NCBI GenBank assembly: GCA_902363555.1
Contig: CABJAM010000014.1
Location: 1 to 64,000 of the forward strand
From: Lachnospiraceae bacterium
GTDB taxonomy: Bacteria > Bacillota > Clostridia > Lachnospirales > Lachnospiraceae
Length of the DNA stretch: 64,000 nt
Direction: 5' to 3'
Within the stretch, counting starts at the first letter, position 1. Every line of letters starts with the position of its first letter. The notes beneath the pieces were generated by a model, which was not told the DNA's origin, ran no database searches, and was given only the letters and a program-made list of their open reading frames with translations. Position numbers and translations under genes: made by a program. Below are positions 1 to 8,032 of this stretch, one piece after another.

Positions 1-82
1 AAGGGAGGTCAATGCTCTTTTTATTGCAGATTTCCCATAAAATCAAGGTTTACATTAAATTTTACAATAAAAAAACAGGTAG

Positions 83-104
83 TTTTTGACACTACCGTCA
101 AAAA
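83..104. repeat. Inverted repeat upstream of binding protein
   Basis: Perfect inverted repeat TTTTTGAC / GTCAAAAA with a 6-base spacer (ACTACC), ending 3 bases before the AGGAGG of the next gene. It could be an operator for a dimeric regulator or a leader hairpin that affects translation of the importer. Nothing in the window shows which regulator would bind. The promoter of this operon appears to lie before the window. Confidence 0.4.
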
Positions 105-119
105 TTAGGAGGTAAAGAA

Positions 120-1733
120 ATGAAAGGTAAGTTTACAAAAGTATGGGCCCTATTATTAGCAATTATTATGATCCTGTCCACAATGGCCGGCTGCTTTGGC
201 GGCGATAAAAAGGGGGATACAGCCAATGGCACAGATGGCAATGCTGCCACTCAGGCAGACAAGGACATCAAAGACACGCTGGCGGCAGGAGATACTGCCA
301 GCACTGATGATCCTGCTTCGGTTGGCGGCGAGGCTGCGTGGGATGGCGAGGTATCCCATATCGTTGTTACATATCTAACCGGAACAAGCTCACTGCCGGC
401 TGATTTTCAGCGGATCCAGGATAAGGTCAATGAAATGACTGTTCCAAAGATTGGCGTTGAGGTAGAATTTAAGCCGATCACTGTGTTTGAAGCTATGTCT
501 CAGTATTCCATGTGGATTGGAGCCGGAGAACGTATCGACCTGATGATGGTTGCATTTCAGGATCTGCAAACCTATATTACCCAGGGCATGATTGACCCGC
601 TGGATGAGTATATTGACAGCAGTGCGCCTTATCTTAAGAAATGTCAGGCAGATGGCAATCTTATCTGCGATCCAAATCCATCAGATTCAATTTACGGTAT
701 TGGCGGTGTGGGCGTTCCTGCCGGAAATGCCGGTGGTTTCCTTATGACGAAAGAAGCTATGGAGATGACTGGACTGGATTTTAAAGATGAGGATATGGTT
801 ACCCTGGATGATCTGACGGAGATTTTTGCCAAAATCAAGGAGGCTTCTCCGGACACCTACCCCTGCGGCATTACAGGAAAGCTTCCGCCTGCTGGATATG
901 TGATTGCGAATGATCCTCTTGGCGCAACATTGGCATCAGGTGCTCTTATTGGCAGTGATTCTACAACGGTTGTCAATTTTTATGCAACAGATGAATATAA
1001 AGATTACCTTGAACATGTCCGCGACTGGTATGAAAAAGGGTATATCCTGAAGGATGCGGCGACCAGTGAAGTAAGTAATCAGGAAAATTTGAAATCAGGT
1101 ACCATCAGCGGTTATTTTAGTGAAGGTGGCTATGGTTTGAGAGTTGGCCTTGAGAATACGATTGGTAAAGATTGTATGCATGTGATGCTTAATGAGCCGT
1201 ATTTGAGAGCTTTAAATTCTGGCGGAATGGCTTACTGGACACTGCCGGTGACATGCACGGCGCCGGAGGCGGCTATGCGGTTTGTGGATATGCTCTATGA
1301 AGATGCGGATCTGGCGAATATGATACAGTACGGTATTCAAGGTGAGCATTTTGAGATAATCGATGAGACGGAGGGTACTATCAGTATACCGACAGACAGT
1401 AAATACATTAACCCCTTAGGCTTATGGGGGGATGTTACAAAAATATATGCGATTGGCGTCCGTGACCGTAAAGCAGATGAAGAATGGGCTGCCACATCTC
1501 TGGCAAATAAAACCAAGGGTTATGGATTTTGTTACGATGCTTCAGGTATGACCAATCAGATTATCGCTGTTCAGGCTGTAATCTCCGAGTATACACCGGC
1601 GCTGGAAACCGGAAGTGCGGAGCTTGAAAAAACCTACAAGGAATTTCTCGATAAGCTTGAGGCAAATGGTATTAACGAGATTGTTAAGGACAAGCAGACG
1701 CAGTTTGATGCGTGGCTTGCCCAGCAAAATTAA
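120..1733 (+). CDS. Sugar ABC importer, substrate-binding lipoprotein
   Basis: Captures an oligosaccharide outside the cell and delivers it to the two permeases that follow. Residues 1-25 form a lipoprotein signal (hydrophobic LLLAIIMIL, lipobox TMAGC, lipidated Cys25). A low-complexity linker rich in G, T, D and A runs to about residue 75, then comes a long two-lobe binding domain. At 537 aa it has the usual size of binding proteins that work with LplB/YtcP-type permeases. No ATPase gene is nearby; this importer class normally borrows a shared MsmX-type ATPase (family knowledge). AGGAGG lies 7 bases before the ATG. A stem-loop after the gene may set its expression above that of the permeases. 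The actual ligand cannot be read from sequence; the neighbouring rhamnosidases suggest a rhamnose-containing glycoside (inference). Confidence 0.9.
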   Translation: MKGKFTKVWALLLAIIMILSTMAGCFGGDKKGDTANGTDGNAATQADKDIKDTLAAGDTASTDDPASVGGEAAWDGEVSHIVVTYLTGTSSLPADFQRIQDKVNEMTVPKIGVEVEFKPITVFEAMSQYSMWIGAGERIDLMMVAFQDLQTYITQGMIDPLDEYIDSSAPYLKKCQADGNLICDPNPSDSIYGIGGVGVPAGNAGGFLMTKEAMEMTGLDFKDEDMVTLDDLTEIFAKIKEASPDTYPCGITGKLPPAGYVIANDPLGATLASGALIGSDSTTVVNFYATDEYKDYLEHVRDWYEKGYILKDAATSEVSNQENLKSGTISGYFSEGGYGLRVGLENTIGKDCMHVMLNEPYLRALNSGGMAYWTLPVTCTAPEAAMRFVDMLYEDADLANMIQYGIQGEHFEIIDETEGTISIPTDSKYINPLGLWGDVTKIYAIGVRDRKADEEWAATSLANKTKGYGFCYDASGMTNQIIAVQAVISEYTPALETGSAELEKTYKEFLDKLEANGINEIVKDKQTQFDAWLAQQN

Positions 1734-1801
1734 GTGAACGGACAGGCACCGGCCTGACAGCTAAATCACTACGATTAATGATATCAGAGGAATCTATCGA
1801 G

Positions 1802-1830
1802 AGGAGCCGGAGCAAAAACTTACGGCTCCT
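1802..1830 (+). terminator. Intercistronic stem-loop after binding protein
   Basis: AGGAGCCG (1802-1809) pairs perfectly with CGGCTCCT (1823-1830) around a 13-base loop, followed by TCTTC rather than a full T-run. It lies in the gap between the binding protein and the first permease. Such hairpins commonly stabilise the upstream mRNA or attenuate downstream transcription, giving excess binding protein. A comparable hairpin follows the second binding-protein gene at 47354-47395. Confidence 0.5.
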
Positions 1831-1856
1831 TCTTCATAAAGCAGGGAGGAATAAAA

Positions 1857-2810
1857 GTGAGTACGACCACGACTGCAGCCCATCCAAAACAAAAATTAAA
1901 AAAGCGCAGACGCCGGGGAAAAATCATAGCCATTTATCTGATGATTCTGCCGGGCATGCTTTATTTTATAATCAATAATTATCTTCCAATGTACGGGATC
2001 ACCATTGCTTTTCGCAAGCTGAATTACAAGCTGGGAATTTTTAACAGTCCATGGTGTGGTATCGATAATTTCAAGTTTCTGTTTGCTTCAGGAAATATGG
2101 GGAATGCCATCCGGAATACAATACTTTATAATGTGGCCTTTATTATTATTGGCACGGTATTCCCCATTGTGGTAGCCATTTTATTTAATGAGATTCGCAA
2201 TAAAATGGCTAAGAAATTTTATCAGACGGTTGTTCTGCTTCCATATCTTATGTCCATGGTTGTGGTCAGCTACCTGGCCTTTGCATTTTTAAGCGCTGAC
2301 AATGGTTTTATTAATAAATCGATCATTGAACCGTTGACCGGAAATGTCGTCTCGTTTTATCAGGAGAAAAAGTACTGGCCTTTTATTCTGATTTTTATTA
2401 ATCAGTGGAAGGGCATCGGTTTTTCAATGATTTTATACCTGTCGTCCATTTTGGGTATCAGCCCGGATTATTATGAAGCCGCCAGAGTAGACGGAGCGAC
2501 AAAATGGCAGCAGATACGCTACATTACCCTGGCCTTTTTAAAACCGACGGTAATAATGATGTTTATCCTCAGTGTATCTAAAATTTTCTACTCGGATTTC
2601 GGGCTGTTTTATCAGATTCCGAAAAATTCAGGAACATTATACCCAGTGACTCAAACCATTGATACTTATGTTTATAATGCGTTGATGAACCAGAATAACA
2701 TATCCATGTCCTCGGCAGCCAGTGTTTTGCAGTCAATTATCGGTTTTATACTGATTCTGACGGCCAATGGAATTATTAAGAAGGTCAGCAACGAGAACGC
2801 GCTGTTTTAG
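1857..2810 (+). CDS. Sugar ABC importer permease, LplB type
   Basis: First membrane subunit of the importer. The protein of 317 aa has a basic, cytosolic N-terminus (KKRRRRGK) and about six membrane helices. The coupling-helix motif of MalF-type permeases is visible as YEAARVDGATKWQQIRYI, which contacts the shared ATPase (family knowledge). Start is GTG at 1857, preceded by GGGAGGA at 1845-1851; there is no closer in-frame ATG with a ribosome site. It ends in TAG only 13 bases before the second permease, so the two are co-transcribed and probably translated together as a heterodimer. Confidence 0.9.
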   Translation: MSTTTTAAHPKQKLKKRRRRGKIIAIYLMILPGMLYFIINNYLPMYGITIAFRKLNYKLGIFNSPWCGIDNFKFLFASGNMGNAIRNTILYNVAFIIIGTVFPIVVAILFNEIRNKMAKKFYQTVVLLPYLMSMVVVSYLAFAFLSADNGFINKSIIEPLTGNVVSFYQEKKYWPFILIFINQWKGIGFSMILYLSSILGISPDYYEAARVDGATKWQQIRYITLAFLKPTVIMMFILSVSKIFYSDFGLFYQIPKNSGTLYPVTQTIDTYVYNALMNQNNISMSSAASVLQSIIGFILILTANGIIKKVSNENALF

Positions 2811-2823
2811 GAGGGAGAATATA

Positions 2824-3723
2824 ATGAGTGGAGTAAAATCAAGACAGGATAAAGGCTTTACATTTGCCGCGCATGTTGTAATGATCCTTCTTACATTACT
2901 GGCGCTGGCACCTTTCATACTACTGGTTTCCGGTTCCCTGACGGAAAATAATACAGCTATAAAGTATGGTTATTCCTTTTGGCCCAAATTATTCAGCTTG
3001 GAGGCTTATAAGTATATTGGCGCTGAGTGGGCTCAGATTGGCAGAGCTTACGGTATGACAATTTTTGTAACTGTGGTGGGTACGGTTCTTGCCATAATCA
3101 TTGTTTCACTGCTGGCTTACGGTTTGGCTCAGAGTGATGTGCCTGGGATGAAAATTATGATGCTGCTTATTGTATTTACTATGCTTTTTAATGGCGGTAT
3201 CGTTTCATCTTATATGATTTATACGAATATGTTCCATATTAAAAATACAGTGTGGGCTTTAATATTTCCTAATTTGCTTCTTAACGGCTTTACGGTGATG
3301 CTTGTGAAAAATTATATACAGCACAGCATTCCAAAAGAACTGACAGAGGCGGCAGAGATTGACGGATGCACCCAGCTACGTCTGTTTTTTAAGATTGTTA
3401 TGCCTTTGTCCACGCCCATTCTGGCCACAGTGGGGCTTTTAGCGGCAGTGGCTTACTGGAATGACTGGACCAACGGTCTTTACTATATTACGGATGCCAG
3501 GCTTTATACGGTACAGCAGCTTCTGAATGAGATCAATAATAATATTCAGTTTCTGACAAGTAATGCGGATGCGGCTAATTTTATGGGAACTGCTGCAGAA
3601 ATTCCGGGGGCGTCCATCCGCATGGCCATTGCGGTGGTGGCAATATTGCCGATCATTATCATTTATCCGTTTTTTCAGAAATATTTTGCAAAAGGGATCA
3701 CTATGGGAGCTGTCAAGGGCTGA
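2824..3723 (+). CDS. Sugar ABC importer permease, YtcP/LplC type
   Basis: Second membrane subunit, 299 aa, pairing with the preceding permease. It shows the family signature EAAEIDGCTQLRLFFKIV (coupling helix) and the typical C-terminal end KYFAKGITMGAVKG. The start at 2824 is chosen because AGGAGGG sits 8 bases upstream; a longer reading from 2767 would overlap the previous gene and has no ribosome site. It closely matches the truncated permease at 32083-32880 through almost its whole length, so the importer cassette was once duplicated in this genome region. Confidence 0.9.
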   Translation: MSGVKSRQDKGFTFAAHVVMILLTLLALAPFILLVSGSLTENNTAIKYGYSFWPKLFSLEAYKYIGAEWAQIGRAYGMTIFVTVVGTVLAIIIVSLLAYGLAQSDVPGMKIMMLLIVFTMLFNGGIVSSYMIYTNMFHIKNTVWALIFPNLLLNGFTVMLVKNYIQHSIPKELTEAAEIDGCTQLRLFFKIVMPLSTPILATVGLLAAVAYWNDWTNGLYYITDARLYTVQQLLNEINNNIQFLTSNADAANFMGTAAEIPGASIRMAIAVVAILPIIIIYPFFQKYFAKGITMGAVKG

Positions 3724-3734
3724 CTGGCATGATA

Positions 3735-3828
3735 AAATCTCCGGGCCGCATTGCAATTCACGGGAGTCTTATGGGTGGCGGTGACTGCCTTGGACCTTCG
3801 TGGATGGCAATGTGGATCGGAGATTTTT
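3735..3828 (+). terminator. Long imperfect hairpin between permease and GH78
   Basis: The 20 bases at 3735-3754 (AAATCTCCG..CCGCATTGC) pair with 3807-3826 (GCAATGTGG..CGGAGATTT), broken only by a two-base central mismatch and with one G-U pair. A second helix lies inside (CACGGG..GTC with GAC..TTCGTG) and a GGC/GCC pair at the tip. The structure ends in a T-run at 3824-3828. It may be a large terminator or attenuator or a structured RNA that limits read-through from the importer genes into the enzyme genes. I do not recognise it as a known riboswitch. Confidence 0.5.
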
Positions 3829-3863
3829 GTTATTAAAGAATGATGAAGCAGGAGGAGAATGGA

Positions 3864-6704
3864 ATGCTTGAGGTATATGATCTAAGGACGGAATATTTGG
3901 TCAACCCGATGGGGATCGATGCAGGACGGCCACGTTTTTCGTGGAAGCTGCGCAGTGATGGGCGTGGGGTTTTTCAGAAAAGCTATCATATTATGGCGAT
4001 GACCGGAGATCGGGTGATCTGGGATAGCGGTGTTGTGGAAAGCGAGGCGTGTCTTTATATACGCTATGAGGGTGAGGCGCTGGAAAGCCGTCAGCAGGTG
4101 CGCTGGAAGGTTGAGATAACGGCTGAGGGCGAAGGCCGGTACAGGGAAGCGGCTGAGAGCGGTGTGGCCTGCTTTGAAATGGGGCTGCTTGCTCCGTCGG
4201 ACTGGAAAGCAAGGTGGATCGAACCGGAGGATTGGAGCGGGCCGGAAGCGCGTGGCGCGTCAGAAGATAACACTGAGCCGGGTGTGCGCGGCGCGTCGAA
4301 AGATTGCACTGAGCCGGAAGAGCGGAGCGGTCCGGAGGCCGATATGTTTACGGAAGCCAGAAAGCCTGCCCCCTACCTGAGAAAGAAATTTACTGTAAAG
4401 CCGGGCCTTGTGAAGGCGCGCATCTACCAGACGGCCCACGGACTTTACGAGTTTTGGATCAATGGTTTTTCGGGCACCCGGGATAAGTTTAAGCCGGGGC
4501 TCACAAGCTATTATCACCGGATACAGTACCACACCTGCGATATCACAGGGCTGCTGCACACCGGCGGCAATGTCTGGGCGGTGGCTCTGGGCGACGGCTG
4601 GTGGCGGGGCGTGACCGGCGGTACAGTGAAAAATAATTTTGGCTATAAGCTCCATTATTTTGGCCAGATTGAACTGGAATATGCGGACGGCGCCCGGGAG
4701 ATCATTCCCACTGATGAAAGCTTTTTGCATAGCACGGGCGGACTGAGGGCTTCCGATATGCTCATGGGAGATATTTATGATGCTTCCCTGGAGCCTGAGG
4801 GCTGGAAGCTTCCGGAGTTTGACGATCGCGGCTGGTCGTTTGTGCATACTACGAAGGAGCATGCCGATGCACGTCTGATCCCATGCCGCGGTGCTGCGGT
4901 CCGGGAAAAGGAAGAATTTCTTCCGGAGGAATTTATCGATGGCCAGGGCCGGAGGATTTTGGACTTTGGGCAGAATATTGCCGGCTATGTGCGGATGCGT
5001 GTGCGTAACTGCCGGAAAGGGCAGACGATCCGTCTGGTCCACGGCGAGGACATAAAGGACGGCTGCTTTTCCCTGGATAATATCCGCCAGACATCTATCC
5101 AGGTGGACGCGTTTCAGGAGGTCACCTATATATGTGAAGGAAATAAAGAGGAAGAATACTGCCCGATGTTTTCCGTATTTGGCTTCCGCTATGTGCTGGT
5201 GGAAGGGTATGACGGCGCAATTAAGGACGGGGATTTTATGGCCGTGGCGGTCTATTCCGACATGGAGGAAACCGGCGATTTCGTCTGCTCCAATCCTCTG
5301 ATCAATAAGCTGGTGGAAAACAGCCGATGGAGCCAGAAGGGCAATTTCCTTGACGCGCCGGTGGATTGCCCCACAAGGGAACGCAATACGTGGACCGGGG
5401 ATAATCAGATCTATGTGCGCACGGCAGCGTATTTTATGAACGTCTATGCTTTTTATGAAAAATGGCTTCAGGATCAGGCCATCGAGCAGTATGAGAGCGG
5501 CAAGGTGGGGATCACATTTCCATCCACAAGCAGTATCCACAATCCGGCGGAGTTTGAAAAGGCGAAGGCGGCTAATCCGCTGTATGCCATGGCAGGCCCG
5601 GAGGGGAATGGGAGTATTGGCGAGGACTGCGCCGGATGGGGGGATTCGGCGGCCTGGCTTCCCTATATGATCTATCTGTGCTACGGTGACCGGCAGATTC
5701 TGGAAAATCAGTACGGCACGGCGAAAAAATGGGCGGACTATATGCTCGCCTGCGCGAAGGACCACAACCCTATGTATGAGGACCAGCCACAGTATCACAC
5801 CTATAATGCCGACGGTGAGCTGGAAGCGGATTATATTTACGATACGCGGATGCATTACGGGGAATGGCAGGAGCCGATTCCAAAAGCCCCGGAGGGAAAT
5901 AATCTGGGGGAAATATTTGCCCGCTGGATAAAGGAGGGCAAGCCGCTGGTAGCAACGGCCTATATGTGCCGTTCCGTATCCAATGTGGCCCATATGGCGC
6001 AGATGACCGGAAGGATGGACGATTACGAAAAGTACACCCGTATTGCCCAAAAGATCCGCGGCGCCTACGAGAAATATCTGATTGCCGATGACGGAATGAT
6101 TGAACCGGGCCATCAAGCGGCTTACGTGAGGGCGCTGGCCATGGATCTGTGCTCCGGGGAGAAAAGGGCGAAGGTCATCGGGCAGTTGATCCACGAAATT
6201 GAAGCCAATGACTATAAGCTCAATACGGGCTTTTTATCCACCCCGTTTTTACTCCCGGTGCTGGAGGACTGTGGTTATACAGAGGTGGCATTTAAGATAT
6301 TGGAGCAGACGAAAAGCCCGTCCTGGCTCCACCCGGTCCTGCTGGGAGCTACAACCATCCTGGAAGGATGGGAGGGGATGGATGACCATGCCGGTTCGTT
6401 TAATCATTACAGCTTTGGGGCGGTGTGTGAATTTTTGTTTGGCCGTGTGGCCGGAATTGAACCGGATTTTGATGCTCCGGGGTATAAGAAATTTACGTTG
6501 CGGCCGGTCATGGGCGGAAGTCTGACCCGGGCGCGGGCCACATACGAAAGCCTGTATGGAACGATCGTTTCGGGCTGGAAGCGGAACAGTGGCGGCTGGC
6601 AGTATAGCTGTGAGATACCGGCCAATACCCGGGCGCGGGTGATATTGCCGGATGGCAGGGAAATGCTGCTGGGAAGCGGGCGGTATTCGTTTAGCGCTAT
6701 TTAG
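3864..6704 (+). CDS. Alpha-L-rhamnosidase, GH78
   Basis: Releases terminal alpha-L-rhamnose from glycosides by inverting hydrolysis; cytoplasmic, as there is no signal peptide. The 946-aa protein has N-terminal beta-sandwich domains, then the (alpha/alpha)6 barrel and a C-terminal sandwich, the standard GH78 layout. The catalytic segment DCPTRERNTWTGD gives Asp501, Glu506 and Asp513 in the D-x4-E-x6-D spacing of characterised GH78 enzymes. The start at 3864 is preferred over the ATG at 3840 because AGGAGGAGA at about 3850-3857 precedes it and the text MLEVYDLRTEYLVNP is how many GH78 proteins begin. Odd: an acidic insert at about residues 123-155 made of a 12-residue tandem repeat just before the rhamnose-binding sandwich. 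The next gene starts 13 bases after the stop. Confidence 0.93.
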   Translation: MLEVYDLRTEYLVNPMGIDAGRPRFSWKLRSDGRGVFQKSYHIMAMTGDRVIWDSGVVESEACLYIRYEGEALESRQQVRWKVEITAEGEGRYREAAESGVACFEMGLLAPSDWKARWIEPEDWSGPEARGASEDNTEPGVRGASKDCTEPEERSGPEADMFTEARKPAPYLRKKFTVKPGLVKARIYQTAHGLYEFWINGFSGTRDKFKPGLTSYYHRIQYHTCDITGLLHTGGNVWAVALGDGWWRGVTGGTVKNNFGYKLHYFGQIELEYADGAREIIPTDESFLHSTGGLRASDMLMGDIYDASLEPEGWKLPEFDDRGWSFVHTTKEHADARLIPCRGAAVREKEEFLPEEFIDGQGRRILDFGQNIAGYVRMRVRNCRKGQTIRLVHGEDIKDGCFSLDNIRQTSIQVDAFQEVTYICEGNKEEEYCPMFSVFGFRYVLVEGYDGAIKDGDFMAVAVYSDMEETGDFVCSNPLINKLVENSRWSQKGNFLDAPVDCPTRERNTWTGDNQIYVRTAAYFMNVYAFYEKWLQDQAIEQYESGKVGITFPSTSSIHNPAEFEKAKAANPLYAMAGPEGNGSIGEDCAGWGDSAAWLPYMIYLCYGDRQILENQYGTAKKWADYMLACAKDHNPMYEDQPQYHTYNADGELEADYIYDTRMHYGEWQEPIPKAPEGNNLGEIFARWIKEGKPLVATAYMCRSVSNVAHMAQMTGRMDDYEKYTRIAQKIRGAYEKYLIADDGMIEPGHQAAYVRALAMDLCSGEKRAKVIGQLIHEIEANDYKLNTGFLSTPFLLPVLEDCGYTEVAFKILEQTKSPSWLHPVLLGATTILEGWEGMDDHAGSFNHYSFGAVCEFLFGRVAGIEPDFDAPGYKKFTLRPVMGGSLTRARATYESLYGTIVSGWKRNSGGWQYSCEIPANTRARVILPDGREMLLGSGRYSFSAI
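4249..4317 (+). repeat. 36-bp tandem repeat inside GH78
   Basis: Two near-identical copies about 33 bases long, offset by exactly 36 bp (12 codons), encode RGASEDNTEP and RGASKDCTEP; a further partial unit (SGPEA) flanks each side. The repeat sits in a linker between the N-terminal domains and the first beta-sandwich, where length changes are tolerated. It looks like slippage-generated expansion and could vary in copy number between strains. Confidence 0.75.
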
Positions 6705-6717
6705 GAGGAGAACAGGG

Positions 6718-8019
6718 ATGAATACAATAGTACAGACAAAATATGGAAAAATAGAAGGAACAAAAGGCACCGATTCCGTGATTTTTAAGGGCGTGCCCTA
6801 TGCCATGCCGCCGGTGGGAGAACTGCGCTGGCAGGCGGCAAAGCCGCTGGAGAGCTGGGAAGGCATATATCCGGCCGTGAACTGGCCGCCCATGGCGCCC
6901 CAGTCCGGTCAGGAGGAAGGCAGCTTTTATCATAAGGAATTTTACGCTGTGCCGGAATATATGCCAGAGCAGAGCGAGGACTGCCTTTATCTGAACATCT
7001 GGGCGCCAAAGGCGGGGGAAGGCCCGTTTCCGGTAGCTATATGGTATCACGGAGGTGGTTATGTCAGTGGATTTTGTTCTGAGCTGGAGTTTGACGGGGA
7101 GGCTTACGCAAAGCGTGGGGTGATCCTGGTCACCGTAGGGTACCGGCTGGGGATGCTGGGATTTTTTGCACATCCCTTACTGCATGAGCGGGATGGCCAC
7201 AGCGGCAACTATGGGCTGCTGGATCAAATTGCCGCTATCGACTGGGTGCGTGAAAATATTGCAGCATTTGGCGGGAACCCGGAGCTGATCACGATTATGG
7301 GCCAGTCAGCCGGGGCCTTGAGTGTACGGACGCTGATTTCCTCACCGCTTGTAAAAGGAAAGGTCCAGCGGGCGATTATCCAAAGCGGCGGTGGTTATAA
7401 AAGCCCGCTGCCAGCAAATACCTTACCTATGGAAAAAATGGAAATCGCTTTTGCACGTGCACTGGAATCGCAGGGGCTGACGCTTGATGATTTATACAAA
7501 AAGAGCGCGCAGGAGATCGTGGCGCTGCAGCGGATGATCTGGCAGAGCGTGGCGGAAGCTACGGGCCTGATTCTGATCTATTGTCCGCAGGTGGATGGTT
7601 TCAGCCTGCTAAAGACATGCGATCAGATACTGGAGGATGGTGAGGTGCCATGTATTCCTTACCTGATCGGGAGTAACCAGCAGGATCTGATGAAGGAGGA
7701 TCTGGATTATGCCGGGCAGCCGCTGCATATGAGTAATGTCGGTTTTTGCCAGCTCCAGCCGGACAATCCCAATATGTACGTTTATTCTTTCAGGCGGCAT
7801 ATGCCTGGGGATGATGAGGGCGCCTTTCACTCCGCGGAGCTTTGGTATATGTTTGGAACACTTGGACGCTGCTGGCGTCCGTTGACGGAAGCTGACCGTA
7901 AGCTGTCGGAGGAGATGCTTAGTGCATGGACCGACTTTATAAAGACCGGAAATCCGGGGTGGGAGCCATACCGAAATGATAAGCCGGTGGTTAAGGAATT
8001 TGCTATTCATTGTTTATAG
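6718..8019 (+). CDS. Type-B carboxylesterase, short form
   Basis: Serine esterase of the alpha/beta-hydrolase fold, expected to remove acyl groups from sugars or aglycones in the cytoplasm. Visible motifs are the oxyanion HGGGY, the family signature EDCLYLNIW, the nucleophile elbow GQSAGA (Ser197), an acidic residue in IGSNQQD (Asp where Glu is usual) and the His motif GAFHSAELWY. At 433 aa it is shorter than the usual 500 or more, the missing part lying between the nucleophile and the His. Start 6718 follows AGGAGGAGA; the longer reading into the GH78 gene is rejected. No signal peptide. It is co-transcribed with GH78 and with a second esterase 13 bases downstream. Confidence 0.9.
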   Translation: MNTIVQTKYGKIEGTKGTDSVIFKGVPYAMPPVGELRWQAAKPLESWEGIYPAVNWPPMAPQSGQEEGSFYHKEFYAVPEYMPEQSEDCLYLNIWAPKAGEGPFPVAIWYHGGGYVSGFCSELEFDGEAYAKRGVILVTVGYRLGMLGFFAHPLLHERDGHSGNYGLLDQIAAIDWVRENIAAFGGNPELITIMGQSAGALSVRTLISSPLVKGKVQRAIIQSGGGYKSPLPANTLPMEKMEIAFARALESQGLTLDDLYKKSAQEIVALQRMIWQSVAEATGLILIYCPQVDGFSLLKTCDQILEDGEVPCIPYLIGSNQQDLMKEDLDYAGQPLHMSNVGFCQLQPDNPNMYVYSFRRHMPGDDEGAFHSAELWYMFGTLGRCWRPLTEADRKLSEEMLSAWTDFIKTGNPGWEPYRNDKPVVKEFAIHCL

Positions 8020-8032
8020 GAGGAATTGAAGG

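Noticed and set aside
12..89. 25-codon open frame before the first binding protein, a possible leader peptide
   Set aside because: GGGAGG is only 3 bases from its ATG and the peptide has no recognisable attenuator feature.
3439..3756. Minus-strand open frame across the permease end
   Set aside because: Antisense shadow of a membrane protein gene; no start signals.
4260..6194. 644-codon open frame on the minus strand inside the GH78 gene
   Set aside because: It lies antisense to a strongly supported GH78 gene with all catalytic residues; no ribosome site and no family features. It arises from codon bias on the other strand.
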